Of a DNA stretch of 64,000 nt, positions 9,230 to 16,630 are shown piece by piece; positions within the stretch are counted from its first letter, which is position 1; each line of letters begins with the position of its first letter. The translations under genes were made by a program, and so were the position numbers. The notes beneath the pieces are model-generated. The model saw nothing but the letters and a program-made list of their open reading frames with translations. It was not told the DNA's origin and made no database searches. Source of the stretch: Vagococcus intermedius (GTDB lineage Bacteria; Bacillota; Bacilli; Lactobacillales; Vagococcaceae); contig NZ_CP110232.1 of assembly GCF_029144185.1 (NCBI RefSeq), positions 372,001 through 436,000 of the forward strand, written 5' to 3'.

Positions 9230-9715
9230 GTGACAGTGAAAAAAATAGTACTCACGACTTTATTAGGGTTGATGTTAGGAAGTTTTGGGAGCATTGCTAG
9301 TCAAGCCAATGAAATAGATGAGGTTACAACGGATGCTCAAGTTGAATTTTTGAATGATGCGCCTAAACCCTCTCCTCCAATACCGCCGGAGATTAAACCT
9401 GACGATCAAGAGAAGCCAGAAAAAGAAAAAATACCGAGTGATAATCTAGCATCGAATGACGAACTAAATAATTCTTCAATCGTTAAACCTTTAGATAAGG
9501 AATCACATTCATTGAGACCAAATAAACCACATAGTAGTTTAGATAATGGAAGTGGGAGACTCAAGGGGGAGAATCAATCTAAATGGTTAGGTTATTTCCC
9601 ACAGACAGGGGAATTATCAAGCAATAAGTTACTAAATTTCGGCTTATTAGTAATACTGATAGTCGGAGTATTATATATAAAAAATAAAAAAAACAAACAC
9701 AGGGAGAGTTATTAA
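9230..9715 (+). CDS. Small LPXTG-like wall-anchored protein of WxL cluster (CscD-like)
   Basis: A secreted protein of about 160 residues with an N-terminal signal peptide ending near SQANE, a proline-rich acidic middle (PKPSPPIPPEIKPDD), and a sortase sorting signal: FPQTG, a hydrophobic segment and a KNKKNKHRESY tail. The motif is FPQTG instead of LPXTG; F at position 1 is seen in some enterococcal substrates. The start is uncertain: GTG at 9221 overlaps the previous stop but has no spacing from the Shine-Dalgarno, whereas GTG at 9230 lies eight bases after AAGGAG and is preferred. The segment VTTDAQVEFLNDAP resembles the N-terminus of the next WxL protein. In csc clusters such a small anchored protein accompanies WxL and DUF916 proteins, probably as a docking component. 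Confidence 0.85.
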   Translation: MTVKKIVLTTLLGLMLGSFGSIASQANEIDEVTTDAQVEFLNDAPKPSPPIPPEIKPDDQEKPEKEKIPSDNLASNDELNNSSIVKPLDKESHSLRPNKPHSSLDNGSGRLKGENQSKWLGYFPQTGELSSNKLLNFGLLVILIVGVLYIKNKKNKHRESY

Positions 9716-9717
9716 TT

Positions 9718-10530
9718 ATGAAAAAAACACAATTCTTTAGTTTATTTATGGCAACAACTATTTTAGGGACATCAGGTGCGGTATTAGCAAATGCTGAGGA
9801 AGAAAAATCACCAACTGATGTGACAACAACAGCTAAAGTAGAATTTACAGCTAATGATACAGGTACAACACCACCAACCAATCCAGGTGAACCAGGAGGA
9901 GAAATTGAAGTACCAGAAGATGGTGGTGAATCAGGTGGTAAGGGAGCTTTGCGTATTGACTGGGCATCAAATTTTGACTTTGGTTCAAATGAAATTAAAA
10001 ATAATGGGAATGATTTAAAGTTACCAGTCTTAAGAAAAGGTAATAAAAATTTAGCGCACTTTGTTCAAGTTTCTGATTTACGTGGAGCAGACAACCCAGA
10101 TTGGGAATTATCAGTTCAAGCAACTTCTTTAAAGAAACAAGTTGAAGAGGGAACTAGAACCGATGGCGCAGAAATTACAGGTGCTCATATTGATTTTAAT
10201 CCAGCACCTATTTTTGCAACAGGTTCAGGAAATAAAGTAGAACCAGCTGAAAAACCTGAATGGCAAACAACGAGCATTAATTTAAATGATGGAGCATCAC
10301 AATCACTAGTTAGTGCAACTGGCGACGGAGCTCGTGGAACTTGGTCAATGGGAATGTCAACAAAAGTTGATGGGACAGCAATTGATTCCGATGAGGATAT
10401 CCAATTAGTTATCCCTCAATCAGAAGTAGGTAAAATTCGTAAAGGGAGCTATACAGCAAAATTAAATTGGAATTTGAGTAGTACATTAGCAACAGAAGAA
10501 GCTGGATTTATGGCACCAACAACAAAATAA
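9718..10530 (+). CDS. WxL domain-containing surface protein
   Basis: A 270-residue secreted protein. It has a signal peptide (MKKTQFFSLFMATTILGTSG...), a short Gly/Pro-rich linker (residues about 50-75), then a single WxL domain with both signature motifs: DWELSVQA near residue 130 and YTAKLNWNLSSTLA near residue 250. WxL domains attach non-covalently to peptidoglycan in enterococci and lactobacilli. ATG at 9718 is two bases after the previous stop and follows AGGGAGAG. An intrinsic terminator follows, so the next gene may be read at a lower level or from its own promoter. Confidence 0.92.
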   Translation: MKKTQFFSLFMATTILGTSGAVLANAEEEKSPTDVTTTAKVEFTANDTGTTPPTNPGEPGGEIEVPEDGGESGGKGALRIDWASNFDFGSNEIKNNGNDLKLPVLRKGNKNLAHFVQVSDLRGADNPDWELSVQATSLKKQVEEGTRTDGAEITGAHIDFNPAPIFATGSGNKVEPAEKPEWQTTSINLNDGASQSLVSATGDGARGTWSMGMSTKVDGTAIDSDEDIQLVIPQSEVGKIRKGSYTAKLNWNLSSTLATEEAGFMAPTTK

Positions 10531-10535
10531 TAAAT

Positions 10536-10565
10536 AAAAACGAGACTGTTTAGTCTCGTTTTTTT
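10536..10565 (+). terminator. Intrinsic terminator inside WxL cluster
   Basis: AAAAACGAGACT and AGTCTCGTTTTT form the stem, followed by T residues. It lies between the WxL gene and the DUF916 gene, so it probably reduces transcription of the latter. Confidence 0.85.
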
Positions 10566-10596
10566 CCGAATGAATAATAACAAGGAGAATGATGGC

Positions 10597-11616
10597 ATGT
10601 TTAAAAAATTAACTAAATTAGTACTTGTGATGGTAGCATTGTCTAGTTTTTGCTTAGGTAAGGCAGTGTTGGCAAGTGAAAATAAATTGAATTTCACCCC
10701 GACTATCAAACAAACACCACAAAAGATGGATGATTCTCAAACTGATTTTAAATTAAAAGGTGAGGCTGGAGAGTCTGTAGAAGTAGCGGTCGAGGTGAAA
10801 AATGAAAGTAATCGGACCATTTCGTTAAAAACAAAAATGAAAGATGCCGCCACAAATAATCAAGGCGTTGTGAATTATACATCTGATCAAAGCGTTTTGA
10901 ATAAAGAGTTATCGTTAGCGAAGTTAGCGAATTATTCCGAATCTTTTGAATTAAAAGGGAAAGAAAAGAAAGAAATCAAATTTAGTATTCCGTTACCTGA
11001 AAAAAACTTTTCAGGAATAGTGTTAGGTGGGTTATTGATAGAGCAGGAACCAGATAAAGAAGCTAAAGGTATGATAAAAAATGTGTTTTCTTATTCGATT
11101 CCCGTAGTTGTGGTAGAGAGTGAAGAAAATATTGAAGCTGACTTAGCTTTTAATAGTGTCAAACCTGAATTGACAGGCGGACGAAATGCTTTAAAAATCA
11201 GTTTGGATAATCCAATTAATAATTTGTTGCCAGAAGCTAAATTTCAGGTTAGTGTAACTAAAAAAGATGGAAAAGAAACACTATATAGAGATGAGATTAA
11301 AGAGGTTAATTTTGCACCTAATAATACCTTCCATCATTATGTTGATATGGGAAAAGATGCGTATAAAGCAGGCGAGTACACGGCTCATATAAAAGTCAAT
11401 TCTCCATATGGTGATTGGAAATGGAATGAAGCTTTTGAAATCAAGGGTGATGTTGCAAAAAAATTAAATAAAGAATCGATTAGTGTCCAACGTATGAGTC
11501 GAACAATGAAAATAATGATAGGTATTGTTATTTTATTACTATTATTAGTACTTATTATTTTTTATATCATGCGTAAGAAATTAAAAGAGGCCCAAAATAA
11601 ATCAGTTAATGAATAA
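10597..11616 (+). CDS. DUF916/DUF3324 membrane-anchored WxL-cluster protein (CscA-like)
   Basis: A 339-residue protein with a signal peptide (MFKKLTKLVLVMVALSS...), an N-terminal DUF916 region (now called WxL protein peptidoglycan-binding domain, residues about 30-150; note LGGLLIEQEPD), a DUF3324 region (host-binding domain, about 160-280), and a C-terminal membrane helix (about 300-325) with a basic cytoplasmic tail. The open frame starts at 10570, but only the ATG at 10597 has an upstream AAGGAG at suitable distance. Family members bind peptidoglycan and are encoded with WxL proteins; together these four genes make a full csc cluster. Confidence 0.92.
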   Translation: MFKKLTKLVLVMVALSSFCLGKAVLASENKLNFTPTIKQTPQKMDDSQTDFKLKGEAGESVEVAVEVKNESNRTISLKTKMKDAATNNQGVVNYTSDQSVLNKELSLAKLANYSESFELKGKEKKEIKFSIPLPEKNFSGIVLGGLLIEQEPDKEAKGMIKNVFSYSIPVVVVESEENIEADLAFNSVKPELTGGRNALKISLDNPINNLLPEAKFQVSVTKKDGKETLYRDEIKEVNFAPNNTFHHYVDMGKDAYKAGEYTAHIKVNSPYGDWKWNEAFEIKGDVAKKLNKESISVQRMSRTMKIMIGIVILLLLLVLIIFYIMRKKLKEAQNKSVNE

Positions 11617-11640
11617 AGCACGCCTTAGGCGTGCTTTTCT
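11616..11640 (+). terminator. Terminator of the WxL cluster
   Basis: AAGCACGCC, loop TTA, GGCGTGCTT, then TTCTTTT. It lies between convergent genes. Confidence 0.85.
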
Positions 11641-11642
11641 TT

Positions 11643-13139
11643 TCATATAGAAGAAATCTTTTTAATATAAGTGCTGCTTATAAAAGTAACTAATTGTTCT
11701 AACCAAATCATTTCATGAGAATTATATACATAGAAAAACTCTTGATCGGGGTGATAATTAAGTGGATTATCACTAATGACTAAATCAACATCTAATGAAT
11801 TAGGTACAATTTGAATTTTTGTCTGTGAGAAAAATTCAGACAGTACTTTACGAATACTAAATTCCGTGGTGGGATTCATTGTCAAATCGATAGCTATCGT
11901 TAAAGTGCGTTTAGTATAGGTTTTTATCAGATTATTAAGGATACCAACGTATAAATCACAATGATCTTCGAGCAATTTAAACACATTAGGGTGTTTCTCT
12001 ATTAAAGCTGAGGCATAAAGTCGTTTTAAAATTACTTTGGATGATGTCTGATCCTTATCTTCAAGATCAAATCCGATAGAATAATCTTGGTTATATATCA
12101 ATGATACGTAGTCAGTAGGAAATAGCTCTTGAGATATTCGTAGTATAAAAATAGTATAGTGTAGGTAAAGGGAATCATTAACAGTTAAGTTGATATCTTT
12201 TGGCAAACATGAGACGATGAATTGTTCGATGATTCGCGAATCAGTGTATAATTTATTGGTTTTTAGTGACTCATCTAACATATAATTGGCTAATTCTATT
12301 TGGCTTATATTATTAGTGAATTGTAATTGGGCAAAAAAATTAAGTAATTTTCTAATATTTTTATTTTGGCTTAGGGTATCTAAATCGGTCGAAAATAAGT
12401 CGTTTTTTTCGACCATTAAACTAAGAGCCTGGTCGACATTAGGATGACTAATAGTAATGGTATCAAATTTGTCTTTTAATTTAAGCAGTTGTTTATACGC
12501 AATACTTAAGCGGTGCTTTTTCATATAGTCAAGAGAGTTGATTTGATTATAATTTAGGTATCGAGTTATCTGAGTCAATACATTGCTATCTGGATTTTGA
12601 CATGAGATGGGTTCAAAGATTGTTGATAAATAACTATCTAAGTTATAGGTTAAAATAAAAATATTCCATGACTCTCCAGTAAAATGATAAACATTATTTT
12701 TAAGTCTGATTGTGACATTTGATGACTTAATAAAGCGGTTAATATCACCTATGAGTTGTTTGACATAGGGTTGAGACATATCAAGTTTTTGACATAAAAA
12801 ATCAATAGAGAGATTGTTGTTTTTGACTAAAAGAAAAAGTAGATTGGCTTTGTATGATTCGCTAACTGTTTTTTGATAAATAAAATAAAGTGCTTCATTG
12901 ACTTCTTTATTTGTTAATTTAGGATCGAGACTGATGTAATTGTTATCGATAAGGATAAAATCTTCTTTGTGTAATCGTGTATGAATCGCTTTAATTAAAC
13001 GTAATAAAGTCGGGTGTGAAATATCTAATCTAGCAAGAATTTCTTTTGTAGAATAGTGGGTATTTTTATCTTCATTTTTCAAGAGTCTGAGTAATAGAAT
13101 TTCATTAAGCTCATTTTTTTTTAGAAGTAAAGCTTCCAT
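11643..13139 (-). CDS. Mga-family transcriptional regulator
   Basis: A 498-residue regulator. The N-terminal region carries two winged-helix units (residues about 15-75, with STKEILARLDISHPTLLRLI, and about 90-160, with LCQKLDMSQPYVKQLIGDI), matching the Mga helix-turn-helix arrangement. A helical PRD-like middle follows, and the C-terminal 90 residues resemble a PTS EIIB-like fold (LTIAIDLTMNPTTEFS...VDLVISDNP). ATG at 13139 follows GGAGGG. Mga-like regulators often sit beside WxL clusters in enterococci and activate surface-protein genes. Convergent orientation with the cluster suggests it acts on the 5529 promoter, but this is inferred from position. Confidence 0.85.
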   Translation of the reverse strand: MEALLLKKNELNEILLLRLLKNEDKNTHYSTKEILARLDISHPTLLRLIKAIHTRLHKEDFILIDNNYISLDPKLTNKEVNEALYFIYQKTVSESYKANLLFLLVKNNNLSIDFLCQKLDMSQPYVKQLIGDINRFIKSSNVTIRLKNNVYHFTGESWNIFILTYNLDSYLSTIFEPISCQNPDSNVLTQITRYLNYNQINSLDYMKKHRLSIAYKQLLKLKDKFDTITISHPNVDQALSLMVEKNDLFSTDLDTLSQNKNIRKLLNFFAQLQFTNNISQIELANYMLDESLKTNKLYTDSRIIEQFIVSCLPKDINLTVNDSLYLHYTIFILRISQELFPTDYVSLIYNQDYSIGFDLEDKDQTSSKVILKRLYASALIEKHPNVFKLLEDHCDLYVGILNNLIKTYTKRTLTIAIDLTMNPTTEFSIRKVLSEFFSQTKIQIVPNSLDVDLVISDNPLNYHPDQEFFYVYNSHEMIWLEQLVTFISSTYIKKISSI

Positions 13140-13277
13140 GTTTGCCCTCCGTTAACGTAATATTTGATTAAGTATAACATGAAGAAAAAAAAAATAAATA
13201 TATCCATTTATCTTGTTTTTATCTATAAGGAAGTATTTATATTCAGTTATAGATGTTAAACAATATAAATGTCTGTT

Positions 13278-13293
13278 AAAAATACGTATTTTT
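13278..13293. repeat. Palindrome, copy 1 (AAAAATACGTATTTTT)
   Basis: Perfect 16-bp palindrome centred on TACGTA. A second copy lies 120-130 bases downstream. Possible operator for a dimeric regulator. Confidence 0.6.
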
Positions 13294-13406
13294 CTTAAAG
13301 TGAACAAAAAGGCATATAATTTAGGAGGTTGTAAAAGTAATTGTTACTTAACTTTATAGGTTATTAGATAATATAGTAGGAAAAGGCTGGTTATGACTTT
13401 TTATAA

Positions 13407-13420
13407 AAAATACGTATTTT
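13407..13420. repeat. Palindrome, copy 2 (AAAATACGTATTTT)
   Basis: Perfect 14-bp palindrome with the same core as the copy at 13278. Confidence 0.6.
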
Positions 13421-13588
13421 ACAATAAAAGTTATAAGTATGTTAAGTATCTGTTATTTTATTAATTATTATTACTTGTTTTTTTCTGAATCAGTTAGCCG
13501 ATATTAGTGTAATAAAAAGAAGTTATTGATAGTAGAATACAAATTATTAAAAAAATATAAAACGAGAAAAAAAAAACTGGGATTAACA

Positions 13589-13597
13589 TGCTATACT
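13589..13597 (+). promoter_or_regulatory. Extended -10 promoter of candidate small RNA
   Basis: TGCTATACT is identical to the extended -10 found at 4813. Predicted start is near 13603. There is no clear -35. Confidence 0.5.
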
Positions 13598-13602
13598 TCG
13601 TA

Positions 13603-13684
13603 CATACTCTATATCAACCTATACTTACCCCTAGAACTTCAAGCAGTCTATAATTAATAGATTTCTTGAAGTTCTTCTTTTTGC
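13603..13684 (+). ncRNA. Candidate small RNA ending in a long hairpin
   Basis: Downstream of the extended -10 lies about 30 bases of unstructured C/A-rich sequence, then a hairpin: AGAACTTCAAG (13633-13643) pairs perfectly with CTTGAAGTTCT (13665-13675), with a second stem TCTAT/ATAGA inside the loop, followed by TCTTTTTTG. Promoter, short body and terminator make a complete 80-base unit with no open frame. The class is unknown. It could also be an orphan terminator. Confidence 0.45.
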
Positions 13685-13890
13685 TCATTTATAACCTTTT
13701 TGTGTAATTGTGAATATTTTATATGGTAAAAACGAAAGAAGATGACTATTTTAAGAATATTTGTATTAAAGATTGAAAAAAATTAAATTTAATATTATTA
13801 TATAGAGTGTTCTTCTTTTATTTCAAAATTGAAATCAAAATTAATAAGGAAAACTAAAAGGTATGGCTAGTTATTTTATACTAGGTATCA

Positions 13891-13912
13891 TTGTTAAATG
13901 TAAGTTTAACAA
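13891..13912. repeat. Perfect 8-bp inverted repeat upstream of autolysin gene
   Basis: TTGTTAAA and TTTAACAA are separated by six bases, the form of an operator for a homodimeric regulator. It sits about 200 bases before the autolysin start. Confidence 0.5.
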
Positions 13913-14110
13913 CTAAAAAAAGTAAATTTATTGTGAATGAATTGATCTAAATTAATGAATATATTAGGTTAATATGTTATGATTATAAATGCCTAAATTT
14001 AACTTTTTTTGTATAAAATGCGATATATATCTTATAGAATAATATGCTATTATTAATAAGTTGAAAAGTTTATTTAAGGAACAAAAAATATAGAATAAAA
14101 GGTGATGTAG

Positions 14111-16273
14111 TTGAAGAAATTAACGTTGTTTTTTGCAGCAAGTGTTTTACTTTTTAATTCATTAGCCGCACCGATGGTGACTGTTGCAGCAAGTACATCT
14201 TTTGATGAAATAGCAGAAGAGACAATTGCTTCTAATAAAGAAGAAACTGAAGAAGAAGCAGACCAAAAGGCTGAAGAAGAAACAGACCAAAAGGCTGAAG
14301 AAGAAACAGACCAAAAGGCTGAAGAAGAAACAGACCAAAAGGCTGAAGAAGAAGCGGAACAAAAAGCTCAAGAAGAAGCAGACCAAAAAGCTAAAGAAGA
14401 AGTGGAACAAAAAGCTAAAGAAGAAGCCGAACAAAAAGCTCAAGAAGAAGCCGAACAAAAAGCTCAAGAAGAAGCAGACCAAAAAGCTAAAGAAGAAGCG
14501 GAACAAAAAGCTAAAGAAGAAGCCGAACAAAAAGCTAAAGAAGAAGCTGACAAACAAGCAGCCGACCAAAAAGCTAAAGAAGAAGCAGACAAACAAGCAG
14601 CCGATCAAAAAGCTAAAGAAGAAGCTGACAAACAAGCAGCCGACCAAAAAGCTAAAGAAGAAGCAGACAAACAAGCAGCCGACCAAAAAGCTAAAGAAGA
14701 AGCTGATAAACAAGTAGCTGAGCAAAAAGCTAAAGAAGAGGCTGATAAAAAAGCCAAAGAAGAAGCTAATAAACAAGCAGCTGAGCAAAAAGCTAAAGAA
14801 GAGGCTGATAAAAAAGCCAAAGAAGAAGCTAATAAACAAGTAGCTGAGCAAAAAGCTAAAGAAGAGGCTGATAAAAAAGCTAAAGAAGAAGCTAATAAAC
14901 AAGTAGCTGAGCAAAAAGCTAAAGAAGAGGCTGATAAAAAAGCCAAAGAAGAGGCAGCCAAACAAGCAGCCGAGCAAAAAGCTAAAGAAGAGGCAGCCAA
15001 ACAAGCAGCTGAGCAAAAAGCTAAAGAAGAGGCAGCCAAACAAGCAGCCGATCAAAAAGTTAAAGAAGAAACAGCCCGCTTAGAAAAAGAGAAGCAATTA
15101 GCGGAACAGCAAGCTCGTAATGAAATTATTCGTCAAGAAGCTACTAATAAAGCAAGTACAACAAATTTATGGCAACCAAAAGATGGAATTATTAGTGTTT
15201 TACCTAATAAAACATCACAAGAATTTATCGATGCAATTGGTCCATTAGCAGCGGAAGTCGCAGAAGAATATGGAATTTATGCATCAGTTATGATTGCTCA
15301 AGCCTCATTAGAGAGTGCTTATGGAAATAGTGCCTTAGCTACGGCGCCTAATTATAACTTATTCGGAATCAAAGGAAGTTATGAAGGAAGAACTGCTAAT
15401 TTCCAAACGCTAGAAGATTCTGGTAACGGTAGTATGTACTCAATCTCAGCTGGTTTTAGAAAATATCCAAGCTATAAGGAGTCATTAGAAGATTACGCTA
15501 AACTATTGAAAAATGGTGTTGGAGGAAATTCTAAGTTTTATGCTGGAACCTGGAAAGAAAATACGGATTCATATAAAGATGCTACTAAATTTTTAACTGG
15601 ACGTTATGCAACGGATACTAGTTATAATAAGAAATTAAATGGTATTATTGAAGCTTATAATTTAACAATGTATGATAATGGTGCTAACTTTAAAACAACT
15701 AAGAATCGTTATTACATCGTGAAACCTCATGATACGTTAAATAAAATTGCTAAAAAAGAAAAAGTATCAGTGAAACAAATAATGTCACTGAATAAAAAAA
15801 TTAAAAACCCTAACTTAATCTATCCAAAAGATAAATTATTGATTGAGAAAGGTCGTAAAATTACAAAACGTGGGAAATTAACCTCTACAAATGATGTTAT
15901 TATCAAAGCGCGTGAATATTTGGGAGTGCCTTATGTTTGGGGTGGGACAACACCTTTAGGTTTTGACTGCTCAGGTATTGTGCAATATGTTTACCGTGAT
16001 TTAGGAATTAACCTACCACGTGTTACAACTCAACAAGAATTTGCCGGTCCAGTTGTCGACTTTGATGATATGGAAATTGGTGACTTGTTATTCTGGGGTG
16101 CTCGTGGCCAAACACATCACGTTGCGTTCTATTCAGGCAATGGTCAAATGATTATGGCACCAGAACCTGGTGATGTTGTGAAAGAAGTACCAATGTCTAG
16201 TTACATGCCAGACTTTGCGGTACATATTGAAAAAAATTTAAAAAAAGTATCTGTCGGTAAAGACGATAAATAA
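14111..16273 (+). CDS. Modular peptidoglycan hydrolase: helical stalk + GH73 + LysM + NlpC/P60
   Basis: A 720-residue secreted cell-wall hydrolase. TTG at 14111 follows AAAGGTGAT. Signal peptide residues 1-27; then a very long Glu/Lys/Ala repeat (residues about 40-325, units such as EEADKQAADQKAK) forming a charged helix or coiled coil. A GH73 N-acetylglucosaminidase domain spans about 355-525, with the likely catalytic Glu in MIAQASLESAYG. One LysM lies near 533-580 (YYIVKPHDTLNKIAKKE). A C-terminal NlpC/P60 endopeptidase (about 595-712) has the catalytic Cys near residue 620 in FDCSGIVQYVYR and His near 670 in HHVAFYSG. Glycan-cleaving and peptide-cleaving domains in one chain suggest a major autolysin or daughter-cell separation enzyme. 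It is a single-gene unit with its own terminator. Confidence 0.93.
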   Translation: MKKLTLFFAASVLLFNSLAAPMVTVAASTSFDEIAEETIASNKEETEEEADQKAEEETDQKAEEETDQKAEEETDQKAEEEAEQKAQEEADQKAKEEVEQKAKEEAEQKAQEEAEQKAQEEADQKAKEEAEQKAKEEAEQKAKEEADKQAADQKAKEEADKQAADQKAKEEADKQAADQKAKEEADKQAADQKAKEEADKQVAEQKAKEEADKKAKEEANKQAAEQKAKEEADKKAKEEANKQVAEQKAKEEADKKAKEEANKQVAEQKAKEEADKKAKEEAAKQAAEQKAKEEAAKQAAEQKAKEEAAKQAADQKVKEETARLEKEKQLAEQQARNEIIRQEATNKASTTNLWQPKDGIISVLPNKTSQEFIDAIGPLAAEVAEEYGIYASVMIAQASLESAYGNSALATAPNYNLFGIKGSYEGRTANFQTLEDSGNGSMYSISAGFRKYPSYKESLEDYAKLLKNGVGGNSKFYAGTWKENTDSYKDATKFLTGRYATDTSYNKKLNGIIEAYNLTMYDNGANFKTTKNRYYIVKPHDTLNKIAKKEKVSVKQIMSLNKKIKNPNLIYPKDKLLIEKGRKITKRGKLTSTNDVIIKAREYLGVPYVWGGTTPLGFDCSGIVQYVYRDLGINLPRVTTQQEFAGPVVDFDDMEIGDLLFWGARGQTHHVAFYSGNGQMIMAPEPGDVVKEVPMSSYMPDFAVHIEKNLKKVSVGKDDK
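14230..15060 (+). repeat. Long in-frame repeats encoding a Glu/Lys/Ala helical stalk
   Basis: Degenerate repeats of 24- and 42-base units coding for EEA(D/E)QKAK and EEADKQAADQKAK-like peptides. Near-identical longer blocks between 14700 and 14950 point to recent internal duplications. Confidence 0.88.
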
Positions 16274-16305
16274 AAAAAGCTATCCTTAGGGATAGCTTTT
16301 TTTTT
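16274..16305 (+). terminator. Terminator of the autolysin gene
   Basis: AAAGCTATCC, loop TTA, GGGATAGCTTT, followed by a long T run directly after the stop codon. Confidence 0.9.
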
Positions 16306-16501
16306 AGATAATATTTTTTTTAAAAGTTTCAAAACGTTTTAAATTAGCTTCCATCTGTTCACGCTGTATTAATAATTGAGAGTGGATCATTGTATTATTA
16401 CTATTCATTGCCATCGTATTGTTGATTGCAATAATAGCACTATTTAAGTACTCACAACTGTACATTACCATTAATTTAACGTCTTCTTCGGTCATTTCCA
16501 T
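16304..16501 (-). CDS. Small hypothetical protein
   Basis: A 65-residue, mostly helical acidic protein starting MEMTEEDVKLMVMYSCEYLNS, with several Met and Gln/Glu in the second half and no signal peptide or clear membrane helix. Family not recognised. The frame extends to a TTG at 16519, but that codon lies inside the Shine-Dalgarno; ATG at 16501, 11 bases after GGAGG, is the better start. The gene ends within the autolysin terminator. It is upstream of nothing on its own strand, so it is probably monocistronic. Confidence 0.6.
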   Translation of the reverse strand: MEMTEEDVKLMVMYSCEYLNSAIIAINNTMAMNSNNTMIHSQLLIQREQMEANLKRFETFKKNII

Positions 16502-16597
16502 TTTACTTAATACCTCCAATAGTTATTATTATAAAGTTGTTACTATCATAGCATTTAAAAATAAAAGTATTTTTTCTTTTATTTTTTTATGTCAAAT

Positions 16598-16630
16598 AAA
16601 AAAACAAGCAGTCTTGAGACTACTTGTTTT
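16598..16630 (-). terminator. Terminator of the CLC gene
   Basis: On the minus strand, ACAAGTAGTC, loop TCAA, GACTGCTTGT, then seven T residues. Confidence 0.85.

Larger units (their letters stand above)
13140..14110. other. Gene-free 970-bp regulatory region
   Basis: Very AT-rich region between the Mga-like gene and the autolysin gene. No open frame has both start and ribosome site. It holds two copies of a TACGTA-centred palindrome, a candidate small RNA with its own terminator (13603-13684), and an 8-bp inverted repeat (13891-13912). Confidence 0.7.

Noticed and set aside
13320-13375. TATAAT plus AGGAGG near 13320-13335 suggesting a small gene
   Set aside because: The only start codons in range open frames of fewer than ten codons.
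14162-15055. Long minus-strand and alternative plus-strand frames across the autolysin repeats
   Set aside because: Shadows of a repetitive stop-poor sequence; compositions are Phe/Leu/Ser or Lys/Leu only.
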